Shown one piece after another: positions 17,241-26,043 of a stretch of DNA of 64,000 nt (position 1 is its first letter; each line of letters begins with the position of its first letter). Both the position numbers and the translations under genes were made by a program. The stretch covers positions 124,001 to 188,000 of the forward strand of contig JADJHJ010000001.1 in the NCBI GenBank assembly GCA_016707605.1. The letters are read 5' to 3'. Source of the stretch: Candidatus Promineofilum glycogenicum (lineage in GTDB: Bacteria > Chloroflexota > Anaerolineae > Promineifilales > Promineifilaceae). A model generated the notes under the pieces. The model had not been told where the DNA came from. It was given only the letters and a program-made list of their open reading frames with translations, and did not search any database.

Positions 17241-18053
17241 ATGAAACCGCTGACCTTATTTTTGTTGCTGACCTTCGGGTTGTTTATCGTCGGGTTTGCC
17301 CTGGTCGGTCTTCTCATCTCTATCGGCGGCCCGAACTTCCTCGTCGTGCTCGTCCAGATCGCTATGGCTTGGACGCCCACCGTAGCCTTCGCCATCATCC
17401 ACCGCAAGGTGTATCCGGGCCGGTCTTTCCGGCAAACGGTGGCCGGCTTGTTCGCGCCCCGGCTCAGAGTGTTGCCGCTGCTGGCGTCCATTCTGATTCC
17501 CGTTGTGGCCACCGTCATCGTTTGGCTCGGCTACTCCGTAGCCTCCGACCAGGCGCCGCTGGCTCTCGTCGCCGACCTGTCGCTCGGCGCGCTCGTCGTC
17601 ATCTTCTTTGACGGCCTCATTCGCGGGCCATTGGGCGAGGAGTTGGGCTGGCGCGGCTACCTGCAAAATGAGCTAACCAGGCGGTTCTCGCTACTAAAGG
17701 CCTCGCTCATCGTCGGCGTCATCTGGGCCGTCTGGCACCTGCCGCTATGGTTCATCTCCGGCTATCAGGGTGTTGATCTGCTGCTCTACATCGTGTTCTT
17801 CGCCGTCGGTCTCATCGCCTTCTCGGTCATCATCGGCTTTGTCTACAACCGTGGGAAGAACCTGATTTACCCCATCCTGCTGCACCAGATGCTCAACTTC
17901 AGCGGCCGGTTGTTGGAGATGGACGAGCTGGTCGTGCTTGGAGGAGTTGCGGCCGTCTATGTTGTTATGGCCGTCGTGATCGGTCTGGTTTGGTTACGGT
18001 CAACGCCGCAGAAGGCGGCCCAACCGGCCCGGATGGTTGGCAAGTCTGCCTGA
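17241..18053 (+). CDS. CPBP-family intramembrane metalloprotease
   Basis: 270-residue polytopic membrane protein of the CPBP (CaaX protease and bacteriocin-processing) family. Motif 1 is GPLGEELGWRGYL (E133, E134 and the downstream Arg), motif 2 is WAVWHLPLW and motif 3 is HQMLN, the full metal-binding set. About eight hydrophobic segments are visible. The start is the ATG at 17241, with GGAGG 6 bases upstream. Members act in prenyl-protein processing, bacteriocin self-immunity or membrane protein cleavage; the substrate here is unknown. It converges with the ZIP transporter gene. Confidence 0.87.
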   Translation: MKPLTLFLLLTFGLFIVGFALVGLLISIGGPNFLVVLVQIAMAWTPTVAFAIIHRKVYPGRSFRQTVAGLFAPRLRVLPLLASILIPVVATVIVWLGYSVASDQAPLALVADLSLGALVVIFFDGLIRGPLGEELGWRGYLQNELTRRFSLLKASLIVGVIWAVWHLPLWFISGYQGVDLLLYIVFFAVGLIAFSVIIGFVYNRGKNLIYPILLHQMLNFSGRLLEMDELVVLGGVAAVYVVMAVVIGLVWLRSTPQKAAQPARMVGKSA

Positions 18054-18176
18054 GGTTTGCCCAATCAGTTGGGACGCTGGGTAAGCCTCTATCACGTCAA
18101 TTATGACGTTACCCTCGGCTGCTATTGAGCTGTTGTGACTTGCTGGCCTATTAGGGCTGGTCTAGTAGCCTGCCAG

Positions 18177-18989
18177 TTACCCTAAAGCAACATCCAGCAT
18201 CATCATAACAACAAAACCGGCCATCGCGCTGGTGGTGGCCAGGTCTGTGTTTGAGCCAGATTGGGATTCGGGAATCAACTCTTCGATTACTACAAAAACC
18301 ATCGCTCCGGCGGCAAAACTTAGAGCGTAGGGCAAGGCCGTACGAGCCAGCAAGACAATGCTTGCCCCCAGTACGGCCGCCACCGGTTCAACTAGCGCGG
18401 ATGATTGCCCATAGAAAAAGCTCTTCCAGCGCGACATCCCTTCGGCGCGTAAGGGCATGGCGACGGCTATCCCCTCAGGGAAGTTCTGAATACCAATGCC
18501 GATCGCCAGGGCAATGGCCCCTGAGAGCGTGGCTGCCGGCAAACCGGCCGCCACCGCGCCAAAGGCTACGCCGACAGCCAACCCCTCGGGAAAGTTGTGC
18601 AAGGTAATAGCCAGGATAAGCAACCGGCTGCGTTGCCAGTGGGTTTTGATTCCTTCGGCTGCGGTCATCGGTGCGCCGAAGTGCAAATGAGGGAGAAGGC
18701 GATCCGCTGCGGCCAAAAAAGCACCCCCAGCCGAGAAACCCACTACCGCGGGCAACCAGGGTGGAGCGCCATTGCTCGCAGCCAATTCGATGGCCGGGGC
18801 CAACAACGACCAGAAGCTGGCGGCAAGCATTACACCGGCGGCAAAACCCATCATTCCATCGAGCAGTTTGCGGTTTACCGTTCGGGTAAGAAACACAACG
18901 GACGCGCCCAGAGCAGTAACTCCCCAGGTGAAGCCTGTAGCCAGTAAAGCCTGAAGAACCGGGTCTAAGTCTTTGAACAAGTTGAGCAT
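18177..18989 (-). CDS. ZIP-family divalent metal transporter
   Basis: 270 residues with eight predicted membrane segments. It has the paired ZIP signatures LHNFPEGLAVGVAFG (helix IV) and IQNFPEGIAVAMPL (helix V), which form the binuclear metal site. The GufA/ZupT branch is the closest by length and motif. It probably imports zinc or another divalent cation; the metal cannot be told from sequence. A TATACT-rich region with GTATAGTATAC symmetry at about 19050 is a possible promoter and operator. Confidence 0.88.
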   Translation of the reverse strand: MLNLFKDLDPVLQALLATGFTWGVTALGASVVFLTRTVNRKLLDGMMGFAAGVMLAASFWSLLAPAIELAASNGAPPWLPAVVGFSAGGAFLAAADRLLPHLHFGAPMTAAEGIKTHWQRSRLLILAITLHNFPEGLAVGVAFGAVAAGLPAATLSGAIALAIGIGIQNFPEGIAVAMPLRAEGMSRWKSFFYGQSSALVEPVAAVLGASIVLLARTALPYALSFAAGAMVFVVIEELIPESQSGSNTDLATTSAMAGFVVMMMLDVALG

Positions 18990-19146
18990 AGTGATATGAA
19001 GTCTTTAATTAGATCGAGCAGTTGCGCCTATCAAGGTCTATTGCCAGTATAGTATACGGTCATCCTGCGGAGCACTATCGTTTGTCATCTGTCCTACAGT
19101 GAAAAGTCACCTTCCTGAGCGCCACCTTGGCGCAACTAGCCTACCG

Positions 19147-19177
19147 CCAATTCCCCGCTACAATCCTACCTTGCGCC
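19147..19177 (+). promoter_or_regulatory. Possible -10 region of the lipoprotein gene; second copy of the 31-bp repeat
   Basis: TACAAT at 19159-19164 is a good -10 hexamer 35 bases upstream of the TTG start. No good -35 box is visible at the right distance. The same 31 bases recur at 15775. Confidence 0.4.
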
Positions 19178-19199
19178 ATCAGGCGTTGAGGTACACACT

Positions 19200-20690
19200 T
19201 TGTCGAAGCCACGATTGCTTGCGTTGCTGGCTGTGCTGCTGCTGGTGGCGGTCGCCGGTTGTTCCCTGCTCGAGCGGGGCGACCCGACGGCCGAGCGGCC
19301 GACCCTGGCCTTCGCCACCGTCACCCTGACGCCGGAGCCGACGCCGACGCGCACGCCCGCGCCCACGCCCACGCCTATCGCCCCGCGCATTGAGATGGAC
19401 GACCAGCCCCTCGACGACAGCGGCGAATTGACCGCGGCCGAGGTGGCCCTGCCCGTCCCCGGCTGGCTGGTGGTGCTGGCCGACGACGACGGCGAGCCGG
19501 GCGACCCCATCGGCCAGACGCCATTGGCCGGCGGCGTCCACGCCAACGTGGCTGTGACCGTCGACCCGGAGTTGGCCACGGAGACGCTCTACGCCCGCCT
19601 GCACCTGGACGCCGGGGCGGAGGGCGTCTTTGAATATCCGGGCGAGGATGAGCCATACGAGGGCGCGCCGGAGGTGACGTTCGCCGTCGAGTTGCAACTG
19701 CCGCGCCCCGTGGTCGAGGCCATCGAGCAGACGGTGGGCGAGGACAACGTGGCCAGCGTGGCCCGCGCCGAACTGCTGGAGCCGGGCTGGGTGGCCATCC
19801 ACGCCGACGACGACGGCCGGGCGGGCGCGGTTCTCGGCGGCGTGCGCCTGGAGGCGGGCACGTACGAGAACGTAGCGATCACCATCGACCGGCGCTACGG
19901 GACGCCGACGCTCCACGCCGTGCTGCACGAAGACGAGGGCGAGGTCGGCGTGCTGGAGTTCCCCGACGGCGACGGGCCGCTGCTGGTCAACGGCCAGCCG
20001 GTCACAGTCTCGTTCGCGGCTCACTTCCCGCCCGACATCCTGGTCTATGACCAGCCGTTCATCGACGGCGCGATTGTCGTCGAGCGCGTCATCAGCGAGG
20101 GGCCGGGCTGGGTGGCCATCTACAGCGACGTGGACGGCCAACCGGGGCGGATCATCGGCTTTGCGGCGCTGGAAGACGGGTTGAACGAGCGCGTGCGCGT
20201 CGATCTAATCGAGGCGGCCGTCACCCCGCAACTCTACGCCCTGCTGCACCAGGACACCACCCCCGGCGACGAGTTCGACTTCCCCGGCAACGACCCCGTG
20301 GTGCGCTTCGCCGAGCGGATGCCGCAGGCGACCGCCTTCCGCACCGACCTGGGCGCGGCCGTCGTCGTCCACGACCAGCGGCTGGCCGACGACAGCGCCG
20401 TGGTCAGGATGGTCGTCGTGCCGGTCAACGCCTGGGTGGCCGTCCACGCCGCGGCCGAGGACGGGCAACCGGCGGGGATGCTCGGCCGGACGTTTGTGCC
20501 CGCGGGCATCAACCGCAACATCATCGTCCCCCTCGATCCCGCCCCGGAGGACGCGCCGGTCATCCTCGTCCTCTACGAAGACCAGGGCGAGCCGGAGGAG
20601 TTCGACGCTCTGGGCGTCGACCCGCTATTGACCAACGACGACAACCGCCTGATTCGCGTTCCTTTCGTCATCGGCGCGCCGGCTGAGTAA
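19200..20690 (+). CDS. Lipoprotein with four DUF7282-like repeats
   Basis: 496 residues. It has a type II signal peptide with lipobox AVAGC (C21), then a Thr/Pro-rich linker (about 40-62, PTPTRTPAPTPTP). Four repeats of about 105 residues follow, each with DQPLxDDS, VPGWLVVLADDDGEPGDPIGQ, a GxxxNVxVxxD step and xLYAxLHxDxG ... F(P/E)Y/FPGxD. The pattern matches DUF7282-type beta domains of unknown function seen in archaeal and Chloroflexota surface proteins. The TTG start has GAGGT 7 bases upstream. It is probably an anchored cell-surface protein. No enzyme motif is visible. Confidence 0.75.
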   Translation: MSKPRLLALLAVLLLVAVAGCSLLERGDPTAERPTLAFATVTLTPEPTPTRTPAPTPTPIAPRIEMDDQPLDDSGELTAAEVALPVPGWLVVLADDDGEPGDPIGQTPLAGGVHANVAVTVDPELATETLYARLHLDAGAEGVFEYPGEDEPYEGAPEVTFAVELQLPRPVVEAIEQTVGEDNVASVARAELLEPGWVAIHADDDGRAGAVLGGVRLEAGTYENVAITIDRRYGTPTLHAVLHEDEGEVGVLEFPDGDGPLLVNGQPVTVSFAAHFPPDILVYDQPFIDGAIVVERVISEGPGWVAIYSDVDGQPGRIIGFAALEDGLNERVRVDLIEAAVTPQLYALLHQDTTPGDEFDFPGNDPVVRFAERMPQATAFRTDLGAAVVVHDQRLADDSAVVRMVVVPVNAWVAVHAAAEDGQPAGMLGRTFVPAGINRNIIVPLDPAPEDAPVILVLYEDQGEPEEFDALGVDPLLTNDDNRLIRVPFVIGAPAE

Positions 20691-20952
20691 AAGCGCCCGC
20701 CGCGCACCTCTTTTCACGTGGCCTTTATGGCCATGCGCCCCAACATTTCACGTCGCTTTCATGTTCTAAAAGTGCCGCCTATGGCACTATTTCAGTGACC
20801 TGAATGCCGTCCGGTTATTGCTTCCGGCGACGGCTGCTTAGGGTTGTTGCGCCCCAACGGGGCAGACCACAGACGATTTCAACGGGGCGGGCGCGCCGGC
20901 GCTCGACCCGCTTTGGCGACAGCATGACAATGACGCCCAAGGAGTTCTTCCG

Positions 20953-23196
20953 ATGACTCTCAGTTCTAATACGCCCCAGACGCGCGAGATAGGCGAGTTG
21001 CGCAACCATCTGAAGTTGATGGACGAAGAGCGGCGCAAGTCCGGCCGCAAGATGACCGAGCTTGAGCAGCGCCTCGCCCAGCAAGGCCGCGACCTGACCG
21101 AACGCGATCAGAAGATACAGGAACTGGAGTGGCACATCGCCAATCTGGCCGAACGCCTGGAGCGCATCCCGGAGAACGACCCCAACGCCGCCACCCAGGA
21201 GCAGCGACTGCAAGACCTGGAGTGGCATCTGTCGAACCTGAGCACCCAGGTCGCCCGCCAGCCCAACCCTGACGAGGAACGCGCCCGGCTCAACGAGGAG
21301 TTGGGGCGGGCCGTGCTGGAGGTGCAGCAGCGCGTCCAGAGCGATCAGGCACAGGTCGAGGGGCGATTGCTGTCGGAGATGGCCGCGCTGCACGAAGCGG
21401 AAGATCGCCTGGCGCTGCAATTCCAGGTGTTGCAGGAGACGCTGCCATCGTCATCGCGCCTGGAACAGCAGCTTGAACCGGTCGTTAGCCGCCAGCAGGG
21501 GCATGCCCAGGCGTTGAGCGACATGAACGGCCAGTTGGCCACCGTGCAGGAAAACGTCAGCCTGCTAACGGCGCAGTTGCGCGAGCGCACAATGACCCTG
21601 GCGGCTGAATCGCAGACGAATTACGCCTCCCTGGCCAACCGGGTACAGGAGTATCTGGACGCCCTGGCCGAGCAGTTCGAGACGCGGACGGCGATGATCG
21701 AGGCCGACTGGCAGCAGCGCCTCGACGCCGTGGCCAACCGCGTGCCGGAGATCGCCCCCGAGTTCCTGCGCCTGAGCGATCAGATCGAGCGGCTGGCCGA
21801 GCAGTCGAACATGATGGACGAGCGGCTGGCGGCCGTGGCTGCCGATGCTCAGGCCCAGTTGGCCGCTCTGGCCGCCGACTCCCAGGCTCAACTGGCCGCG
21901 CTGGCCGCCGAATCGCAGACCAATATGACCAGTCTCGCCGTTCGCTTCCAGGAACAGGAGGCCACGCTGGACCGCACCTTCGCCGAACGACTGGCGGCGG
22001 TGGAGCAGTTGCCGGGGCTGGCCGCGGCCGTGGCCCAGTTGCCGGCGCTGGCCGCTCAGGTCGATGAGTTGGCCGGGCAGGTCACGACGTTTGGCGAAAC
22101 GCGCGCCCAACTGCCCGCCCTGGCCGCCCAGATCACCCAACTGGAAGACACCGTCTCCAAGATGGGCAACGCCCGCGAGTTGATGCCCCTCTTCGACCGG
22201 TTCGAGCAGGAGCTGGAACTGCGACAGGCCGAGGAAGTGCGTCTGGCCAACCTAATCGGCACTCACGAAGGGCGGTTCGCGCCCATTACCACCTCATTGG
22301 AAGAGGCGCGCGAGACGTCGGTCAAGCTGCTCAGCCGCCTGTCGGATGCCGAGCGCACCGTCGAGGAGACGCGGCGCAGCGCCCAGGACTTCAACGACAA
22401 CTGGAAGCCCATTCTGACCGAAGTCAGCCGCCGCCTGGGGCCGTTGACCGAGCGGGTGACGGTGCTCAACAATAGCGTGCTGAAGGCCGAGGCCGGTCTG
22501 CAAGCGCTGAACGGCGACCAGAGCGAGATGCGCGAGACGGTGGCCACCCTGTCCGACCAGGTGCAGCGCAGCCGCACGGAGAGCGTCCGCCAGTTGGACG
22601 CCTGGCAGGCCACCATTGACGAACACAAGGACACCATCGAGCGCTTCACGCAGCAATGGCTGACACTGAGCAATCAGTACAAAGAGGCGCGCATGGCCGT
22701 CCAGAACTTCGCCCACTGGCAGAAGCAACTGGAGCAGCAGAAGCGCGAGGCGTCGGAGATGCTGCGCATCGAGTCGAACCGGATGCAATCGCGCTGGGAC
22801 GGCTTCCTGCTGGAGATTCAGGAGAAGCTGAAGAACTTCGAACTGGAGTTGAGCCAGAAGTGGCAGGCGTTCGAGTTGGAGAACGAGCAGAAGTGGGCCG
22901 GCGCGCGACGCAGCGAGCAGGTGTGGCGCGAGGAGTTGGGCGCGGTCGACGAGTTGATTCAGAAGTTGCAACAGGACAACCGCAATCTCATCTGGCGGGT
23001 GCAGGCGGCGCAGGCCGACGCCATCAAGAAGTGGCCGCGGCTGCTGATGGAAGAGGTCGAGAAGGCGGTGGAACTCAATCCGAACCGCCGCCTGTCATCG
23101 TCCGGCGCGGCCCCGCGCGGCGACATGAGCGTCGTTGACGCCATCGAGCAGGGCTTGATTACCATTGACTATAGCGACGATGCCGCCGGCCTTTAA
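20953..23196 (+). CDS. Long coiled-coil protein, function unknown
   Basis: 747 residues, soluble and almost entirely heptad-rich, with no signal peptide and no membrane segment. An internal Ala/Gln repeat (AQAQLAALAADSQAQLAALA, about residues 297-322) sits mid-protein. The C-terminal third (about 600-690) is denser in charge, with KWQAFELENEQKW. The ATG has AAGGAG 8 bases upstream. The pentapeptide-repeat membrane protein starts 48 bases after the stop, so the two are probably one operon. A cytoskeletal, tethering or chromosome-associated role fits the architecture, but no homologue with known function is recognised. Confidence 0.7.
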   Translation: MTLSSNTPQTREIGELRNHLKLMDEERRKSGRKMTELEQRLAQQGRDLTERDQKIQELEWHIANLAERLERIPENDPNAATQEQRLQDLEWHLSNLSTQVARQPNPDEERARLNEELGRAVLEVQQRVQSDQAQVEGRLLSEMAALHEAEDRLALQFQVLQETLPSSSRLEQQLEPVVSRQQGHAQALSDMNGQLATVQENVSLLTAQLRERTMTLAAESQTNYASLANRVQEYLDALAEQFETRTAMIEADWQQRLDAVANRVPEIAPEFLRLSDQIERLAEQSNMMDERLAAVAADAQAQLAALAADSQAQLAALAAESQTNMTSLAVRFQEQEATLDRTFAERLAAVEQLPGLAAAVAQLPALAAQVDELAGQVTTFGETRAQLPALAAQITQLEDTVSKMGNARELMPLFDRFEQELELRQAEEVRLANLIGTHEGRFAPITTSLEEARETSVKLLSRLSDAERTVEETRRSAQDFNDNWKPILTEVSRRLGPLTERVTVLNNSVLKAEAGLQALNGDQSEMRETVATLSDQVQRSRTESVRQLDAWQATIDEHKDTIERFTQQWLTLSNQYKEARMAVQNFAHWQKQLEQQKREASEMLRIESNRMQSRWDGFLLEIQEKLKNFELELSQKWQAFELENEQKWAGARRSEQVWREELGAVDELIQKLQQDNRNLIWRVQAAQADAIKKWPRLLMEEVEKAVELNPNRRLSSSGAAPRGDMSVVDAIEQGLITIDYSDDAAGL

Positions 23197-23244
23197 ACCC
23201 GCGCCGTTGGCCGAGCCTAGAACGATAGAGGAAGTAAACAAACG

Positions 23245-24363
23245 ATGAGCACCAAGCCGAAGGGACTCAGTATTCAAGCGATCGTCATCATCCTGCTCCT
23301 GCTGGCCGTCTTCTTCGGTTGGCTGGGCTATCAGCCGGGCACGCTGCTGAATGAGTATGCGCGCGGCCTGGGGCTGACGCTGCTGGGCGTGGCGCTGGTC
23401 GTGGTGCTGAGCGACCGGCTGGCGACGCGCCGCGAACAGCAGTTGATGGGCTATCTGGAACAGCAGCGCCAGACGCAGGAAGACACGCAACTGGCCCGCG
23501 AGCAACAGTTGCTCAAGACACAACTCGTGCGCGAAGTGGCCAGCGGCGACGCCGGCCTGGCCGCGCGGGCCATTAAGGAGCTGGACGCCCAGGGCTGGCT
23601 GACTGACGGCACGCTGGCCAATGCCCATCTGGCCGGGGCCAATCTGCGCGCCGCCCACCTGGGTTGGATCAACCTGTCCGGGGCGTTCCTCAGCCGCATT
23701 GACCTGGAAGACGCCGACCTGAGCTACGCCAACCTCGCTACAGCCAATCTGAGCGACGCCCACCTGTCGCGGGCTAACCTGGAGCGGGCCAGCCTGACCG
23801 AAACCGACCTGCGCGGCGCGGACTTGAGCCTGGCCACGCTCAACGAGGCCGACTTCACCGGGGCGGTGCTGGAAGGGGCGACGCTGAGCGGCGCGTCAAT
23901 GGTTGAGGCCAATCTGAGCAAAGTGACGGCCGAACGCGTGGCTCTCAACGGCGTTAATCTGGAGCGGGCCAACCTGGTCGAATCGAACCTGAGCTATGCC
24001 AACCTGGAGCGGGCGGTGCTGACCGGGGCCAATCTGGGCTGGGCCAACCTGAGCCGGGTCAATCTGGAGAAGGCCAATCTGGCCGAGGCCAATCTGAGCG
24101 GCGCCAATCTCGATGAGGCGCGGCTGCACGGGGCCAATCTGGCCGGGGCGTTCCTGTTCGGGGCGCGCGTCTCGCTGAAGGCGCTGTCCACGGCTCGCTC
24201 GCTGGCCAACGCGACGATGCCCGACGGGGTGAAGTACGAAGATTGGGTGCGCCGCCAGTCGGGCGACTACGTTCCGCCGGCGCTGACCAACAACGGCGGC
24301 GCGCCGGCCGGCTACGTGACCACCGATTCGCCGCTGGACTATACGCCGGTCGATGAGGTCTAG
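23245..24363 (+). CDS. Membrane-anchored pentapeptide-repeat protein
   Basis: 372 residues. Two hydrophobic segments (about 9-27 and 40-58) are followed by a short Gln/Glu-rich coiled coil (60-95). A right-handed beta-helix of A(D/N)LxX pentapeptides then fills about residues 122-310 (runs such as ANLSGANLDEARLHGANLAG). The C-terminal 60 residues are not repetitive. Pentapeptide repeats mimic DNA in some gyrase inhibitors and act as scaffolds elsewhere; the membrane anchor makes a scaffold more likely here. It follows the coiled-coil gene by 48 bases, suggesting a shared complex. Transcription probably ends at the hairpins at 24369-24440. Confidence 0.78.
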   Translation: MSTKPKGLSIQAIVIILLLLAVFFGWLGYQPGTLLNEYARGLGLTLLGVALVVVLSDRLATRREQQLMGYLEQQRQTQEDTQLAREQQLLKTQLVREVASGDAGLAARAIKELDAQGWLTDGTLANAHLAGANLRAAHLGWINLSGAFLSRIDLEDADLSYANLATANLSDAHLSRANLERASLTETDLRGADLSLATLNEADFTGAVLEGATLSGASMVEANLSKVTAERVALNGVNLERANLVESNLSYANLERAVLTGANLGWANLSRVNLEKANLAEANLSGANLDEARLHGANLAGAFLFGARVSLKALSTARSLANATMPDGVKYEDWVRRQSGDYVPPALTNNGGAPAGYVTTDSPLDYTPVDEV

Positions 24364-24368
24364 AACCT

Positions 24369-24402
24369 AGAAACCGAGTTTCTTCTGAGAAACTCGGTTT
24401 CT
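24369..24402. repeat. Perfect 15-bp hairpin AGAAACCGAGTTTCT
   Basis: AGAAACCGAGTTTCT, 4-base loop, perfect complement. It starts 5 bases after the pentapeptide-gene stop. It has no T-tract, so it is more like a mobile palindrome than a classic terminator. Confidence 0.7.
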
Positions 24403-24412
24403 ATAGGAACAC

Positions 24413-24440
24413 AAAGGCCCTGTGTTTCCACAGGGCCTTT
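24413..24440. terminator. Bidirectional-looking terminator between convergent genes
   Basis: Perfect 12-bp stem AAAGGCCCTGTG / CACAGGGCCTTT with a TTTC loop. It has A/T-rich flanks on both sides and lies between the convergent pentapeptide and aminotransferase genes. Confidence 0.65.
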
Positions 24441-24445
24441 GCTTT

Positions 24446-24491
24446 GCACCGTAGCACTACTAGCTCTCACGAGGAGGCAGTGCTACGGTGC
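24446..24491. repeat. Third perfect hairpin, loop with a ribosome-site-like GAGGAGG
   Basis: GCACCGTAGCACT (24446-24458) pairs perfectly with 24479-24491 across a 20-base loop containing GAGGAGG. CACCTCCT lies about 35 bases downstream and could pair with that loop. No gene starts here on either strand. Confidence 0.5.
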
Positions 24492-24623
24492 AGGGTAACT
24501 GATTACTACTCATAGACACCACCTCCTAAGGTTAAAGATAGCGGGCGGCCGGGCCGCCAATAAATGTATGAACGAGATTATGACATATGCGAGGGCGGCT
24601 GTCAATCATTGCTCATGTGGCAA

Positions 24624-25865
24624 TCAACCGGCCAACTGGCGCAGCGCCGCCAACAGCCGATCAATCTCCTCGATGGTGTTGTAATGGACGAAGCCGACGC
24701 GCACCAGCCCGCCGCGGTCGAGCGTGCCCAACCGCTCCATGACGGCGATGGCGTAGTAGTGGCCGTGCCAGACGAAGAAGCCGCGCTCGCCCAGCCAGGC
24801 GGCCACGTCCTCCGGCGCGTGGCCGGCCAGAGCGATGGCGAAGGTCGGTGTGCGCCGCGCCAGCGACTCCACGTCGGTGATGCCGTAGACGCGCAGTCCG
24901 GGCACGCCCGTCGCCCCGCGCAGGAAGTGCTCGCTCAACTCCGCCTCATAGGCCTTGATGGCCGCCATCCCCCGCACCAGCCGCTCGCGCCGCGGGCCGT
25001 CCGCGCCGCCCAGGTCGGCCAGGTAGTCCACGGCCGCCGTCACCCCACTCAGGCTCTCGTAGCTCTGCGTGCCCGTCTCCCACTTGCCGGGCGGCTCGTC
25101 GGCCGCCGGGCGCACCTTGTAGGCGTTCAACCGGTCGAGCCACTCGTACTTGCCGTACAGGACGCCGGTATGGGGGCCAAAGAACTTGTAGACCGAACAG
25201 GCCAAGAAGTCACAGTCGAGGGCCTGCACGTCAATGACGTCGTGCGGCGCGTAGTGGACGGCATCGACGTAGGTCAGCGCCCCGACGCCGTGGGCCAGGG
25301 CGACCACGCGGGCCACGTCACTGATGGTGCCGACGGCGTTAGAGGCGTAGTTGATGGCCACCAGGCGGGTGCGCTCCGTCAGCAGCCCCGGCAGGGCGTC
25401 AAGGGCCAGGGTGCAGTCGGTCGGGTCGAAGTCCAGCCAGCGGACGGCGACGCCGCGATCCTCGGCCGCGCGCAGCCAGGGGGAGATGTTGGCGTCGTGG
25501 TCGATGCGGGTGACGATGATCTCGTCGCCGGGCTGCCACGTCTGGGCGATAGCGCGGCTGAGGCTGAAGGTCAGACTGGTCATGTTCTGGCCGAAGACGA
25601 TCTCCTCCGGGCGGCGGGCGTTGAGCAGGTCGCGCATGGCCTGACGGGCGGCCTCGGCTGTGGCGTCGGCCTCACGGCTGGTCAGGAAGGGGCCGCCGTG
25701 GTTGCTGCTGCCGCGGCGCAGGTAGCCGGCCATAGCGTCGATAACGCGCGTCGGCGATTGCGTGCCGCCGGGGCCGTCGAGAAAGACGGCCGGGTAGGGG
25801 CCGACGGTGCGGCCGAGAGCCGGGAATTGGGCGCGCAGCGGGTGGGGGTCAAGGTTAGGGATCAT
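24624..25865 (-). CDS. Cysteine-desulfurase-like class V aminotransferase (VC1184-type)
   Basis: 413-residue PLP enzyme of fold type I, class V. The PLP Lys is in CSVYKFFGPH, with the upstream cofactor-binding segments HDANISPW and YVDAVHYAPHDVIDV. The C-terminal FVWHGHYYAIAVMERLG aligns with the SufS loop RxGHHCAQP but has no Cys. This is typical of the cysteine desulfurase-like VC1184 subfamily, whose substrate is not established. Direct desulfurase activity is therefore doubtful. The gene is monocistronic and preceded by a 31-base palindrome at 25878. Confidence 0.8.
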   Translation of the reverse strand: MIPNLDPHPLRAQFPALGRTVGPYPAVFLDGPGGTQSPTRVIDAMAGYLRRGSSNHGGPFLTSREADATAEAARQAMRDLLNARRPEEIVFGQNMTSLTFSLSRAIAQTWQPGDEIIVTRIDHDANISPWLRAAEDRGVAVRWLDFDPTDCTLALDALPGLLTERTRLVAINYASNAVGTISDVARVVALAHGVGALTYVDAVHYAPHDVIDVQALDCDFLACSVYKFFGPHTGVLYGKYEWLDRLNAYKVRPAADEPPGKWETGTQSYESLSGVTAAVDYLADLGGADGPRRERLVRGMAAIKAYEAELSEHFLRGATGVPGLRVYGITDVESLARRTPTFAIALAGHAPEDVAAWLGERGFFVWHGHYYAIAVMERLGTLDRGGLVRVGFVHYNTIEEIDRLLAALRQLAG

Positions 25866-25877
25866 GGGACGTACTCC

Positions 25878-25908
25878 TGTAGGGGCAGGTCTTAGACCTG
25901 CCCCTACA
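25878..25908. repeat. Perfect palindrome TGTAGGGGCAGGTCT
   Basis: Two 15-bp arms (25878-25892 and 25894-25908) around a single T. It lies directly upstream of the class V aminotransferase gene, 12 bases from its start codon. Confidence 0.7.
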
Positions 25909-26043
25909 ACACATGAGATTCGACACCATTATACTGGATGAATGGCGAGTGAAGAACGGCATTGCCGCCGTGATGCCGCCCGCGCGGCGGGTCATAATCC
26001 GACCGGCCCCAGCGAGGGCTATTCAGACTCACCGGAGAGAACA

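Noticed and set aside
24564..25895. 443-codon plus-strand frame opposite the class V aminotransferase
   Set aside because: No domain pattern and biased composition; the minus-strand gene has the PLP Lys motif and full-length homology.
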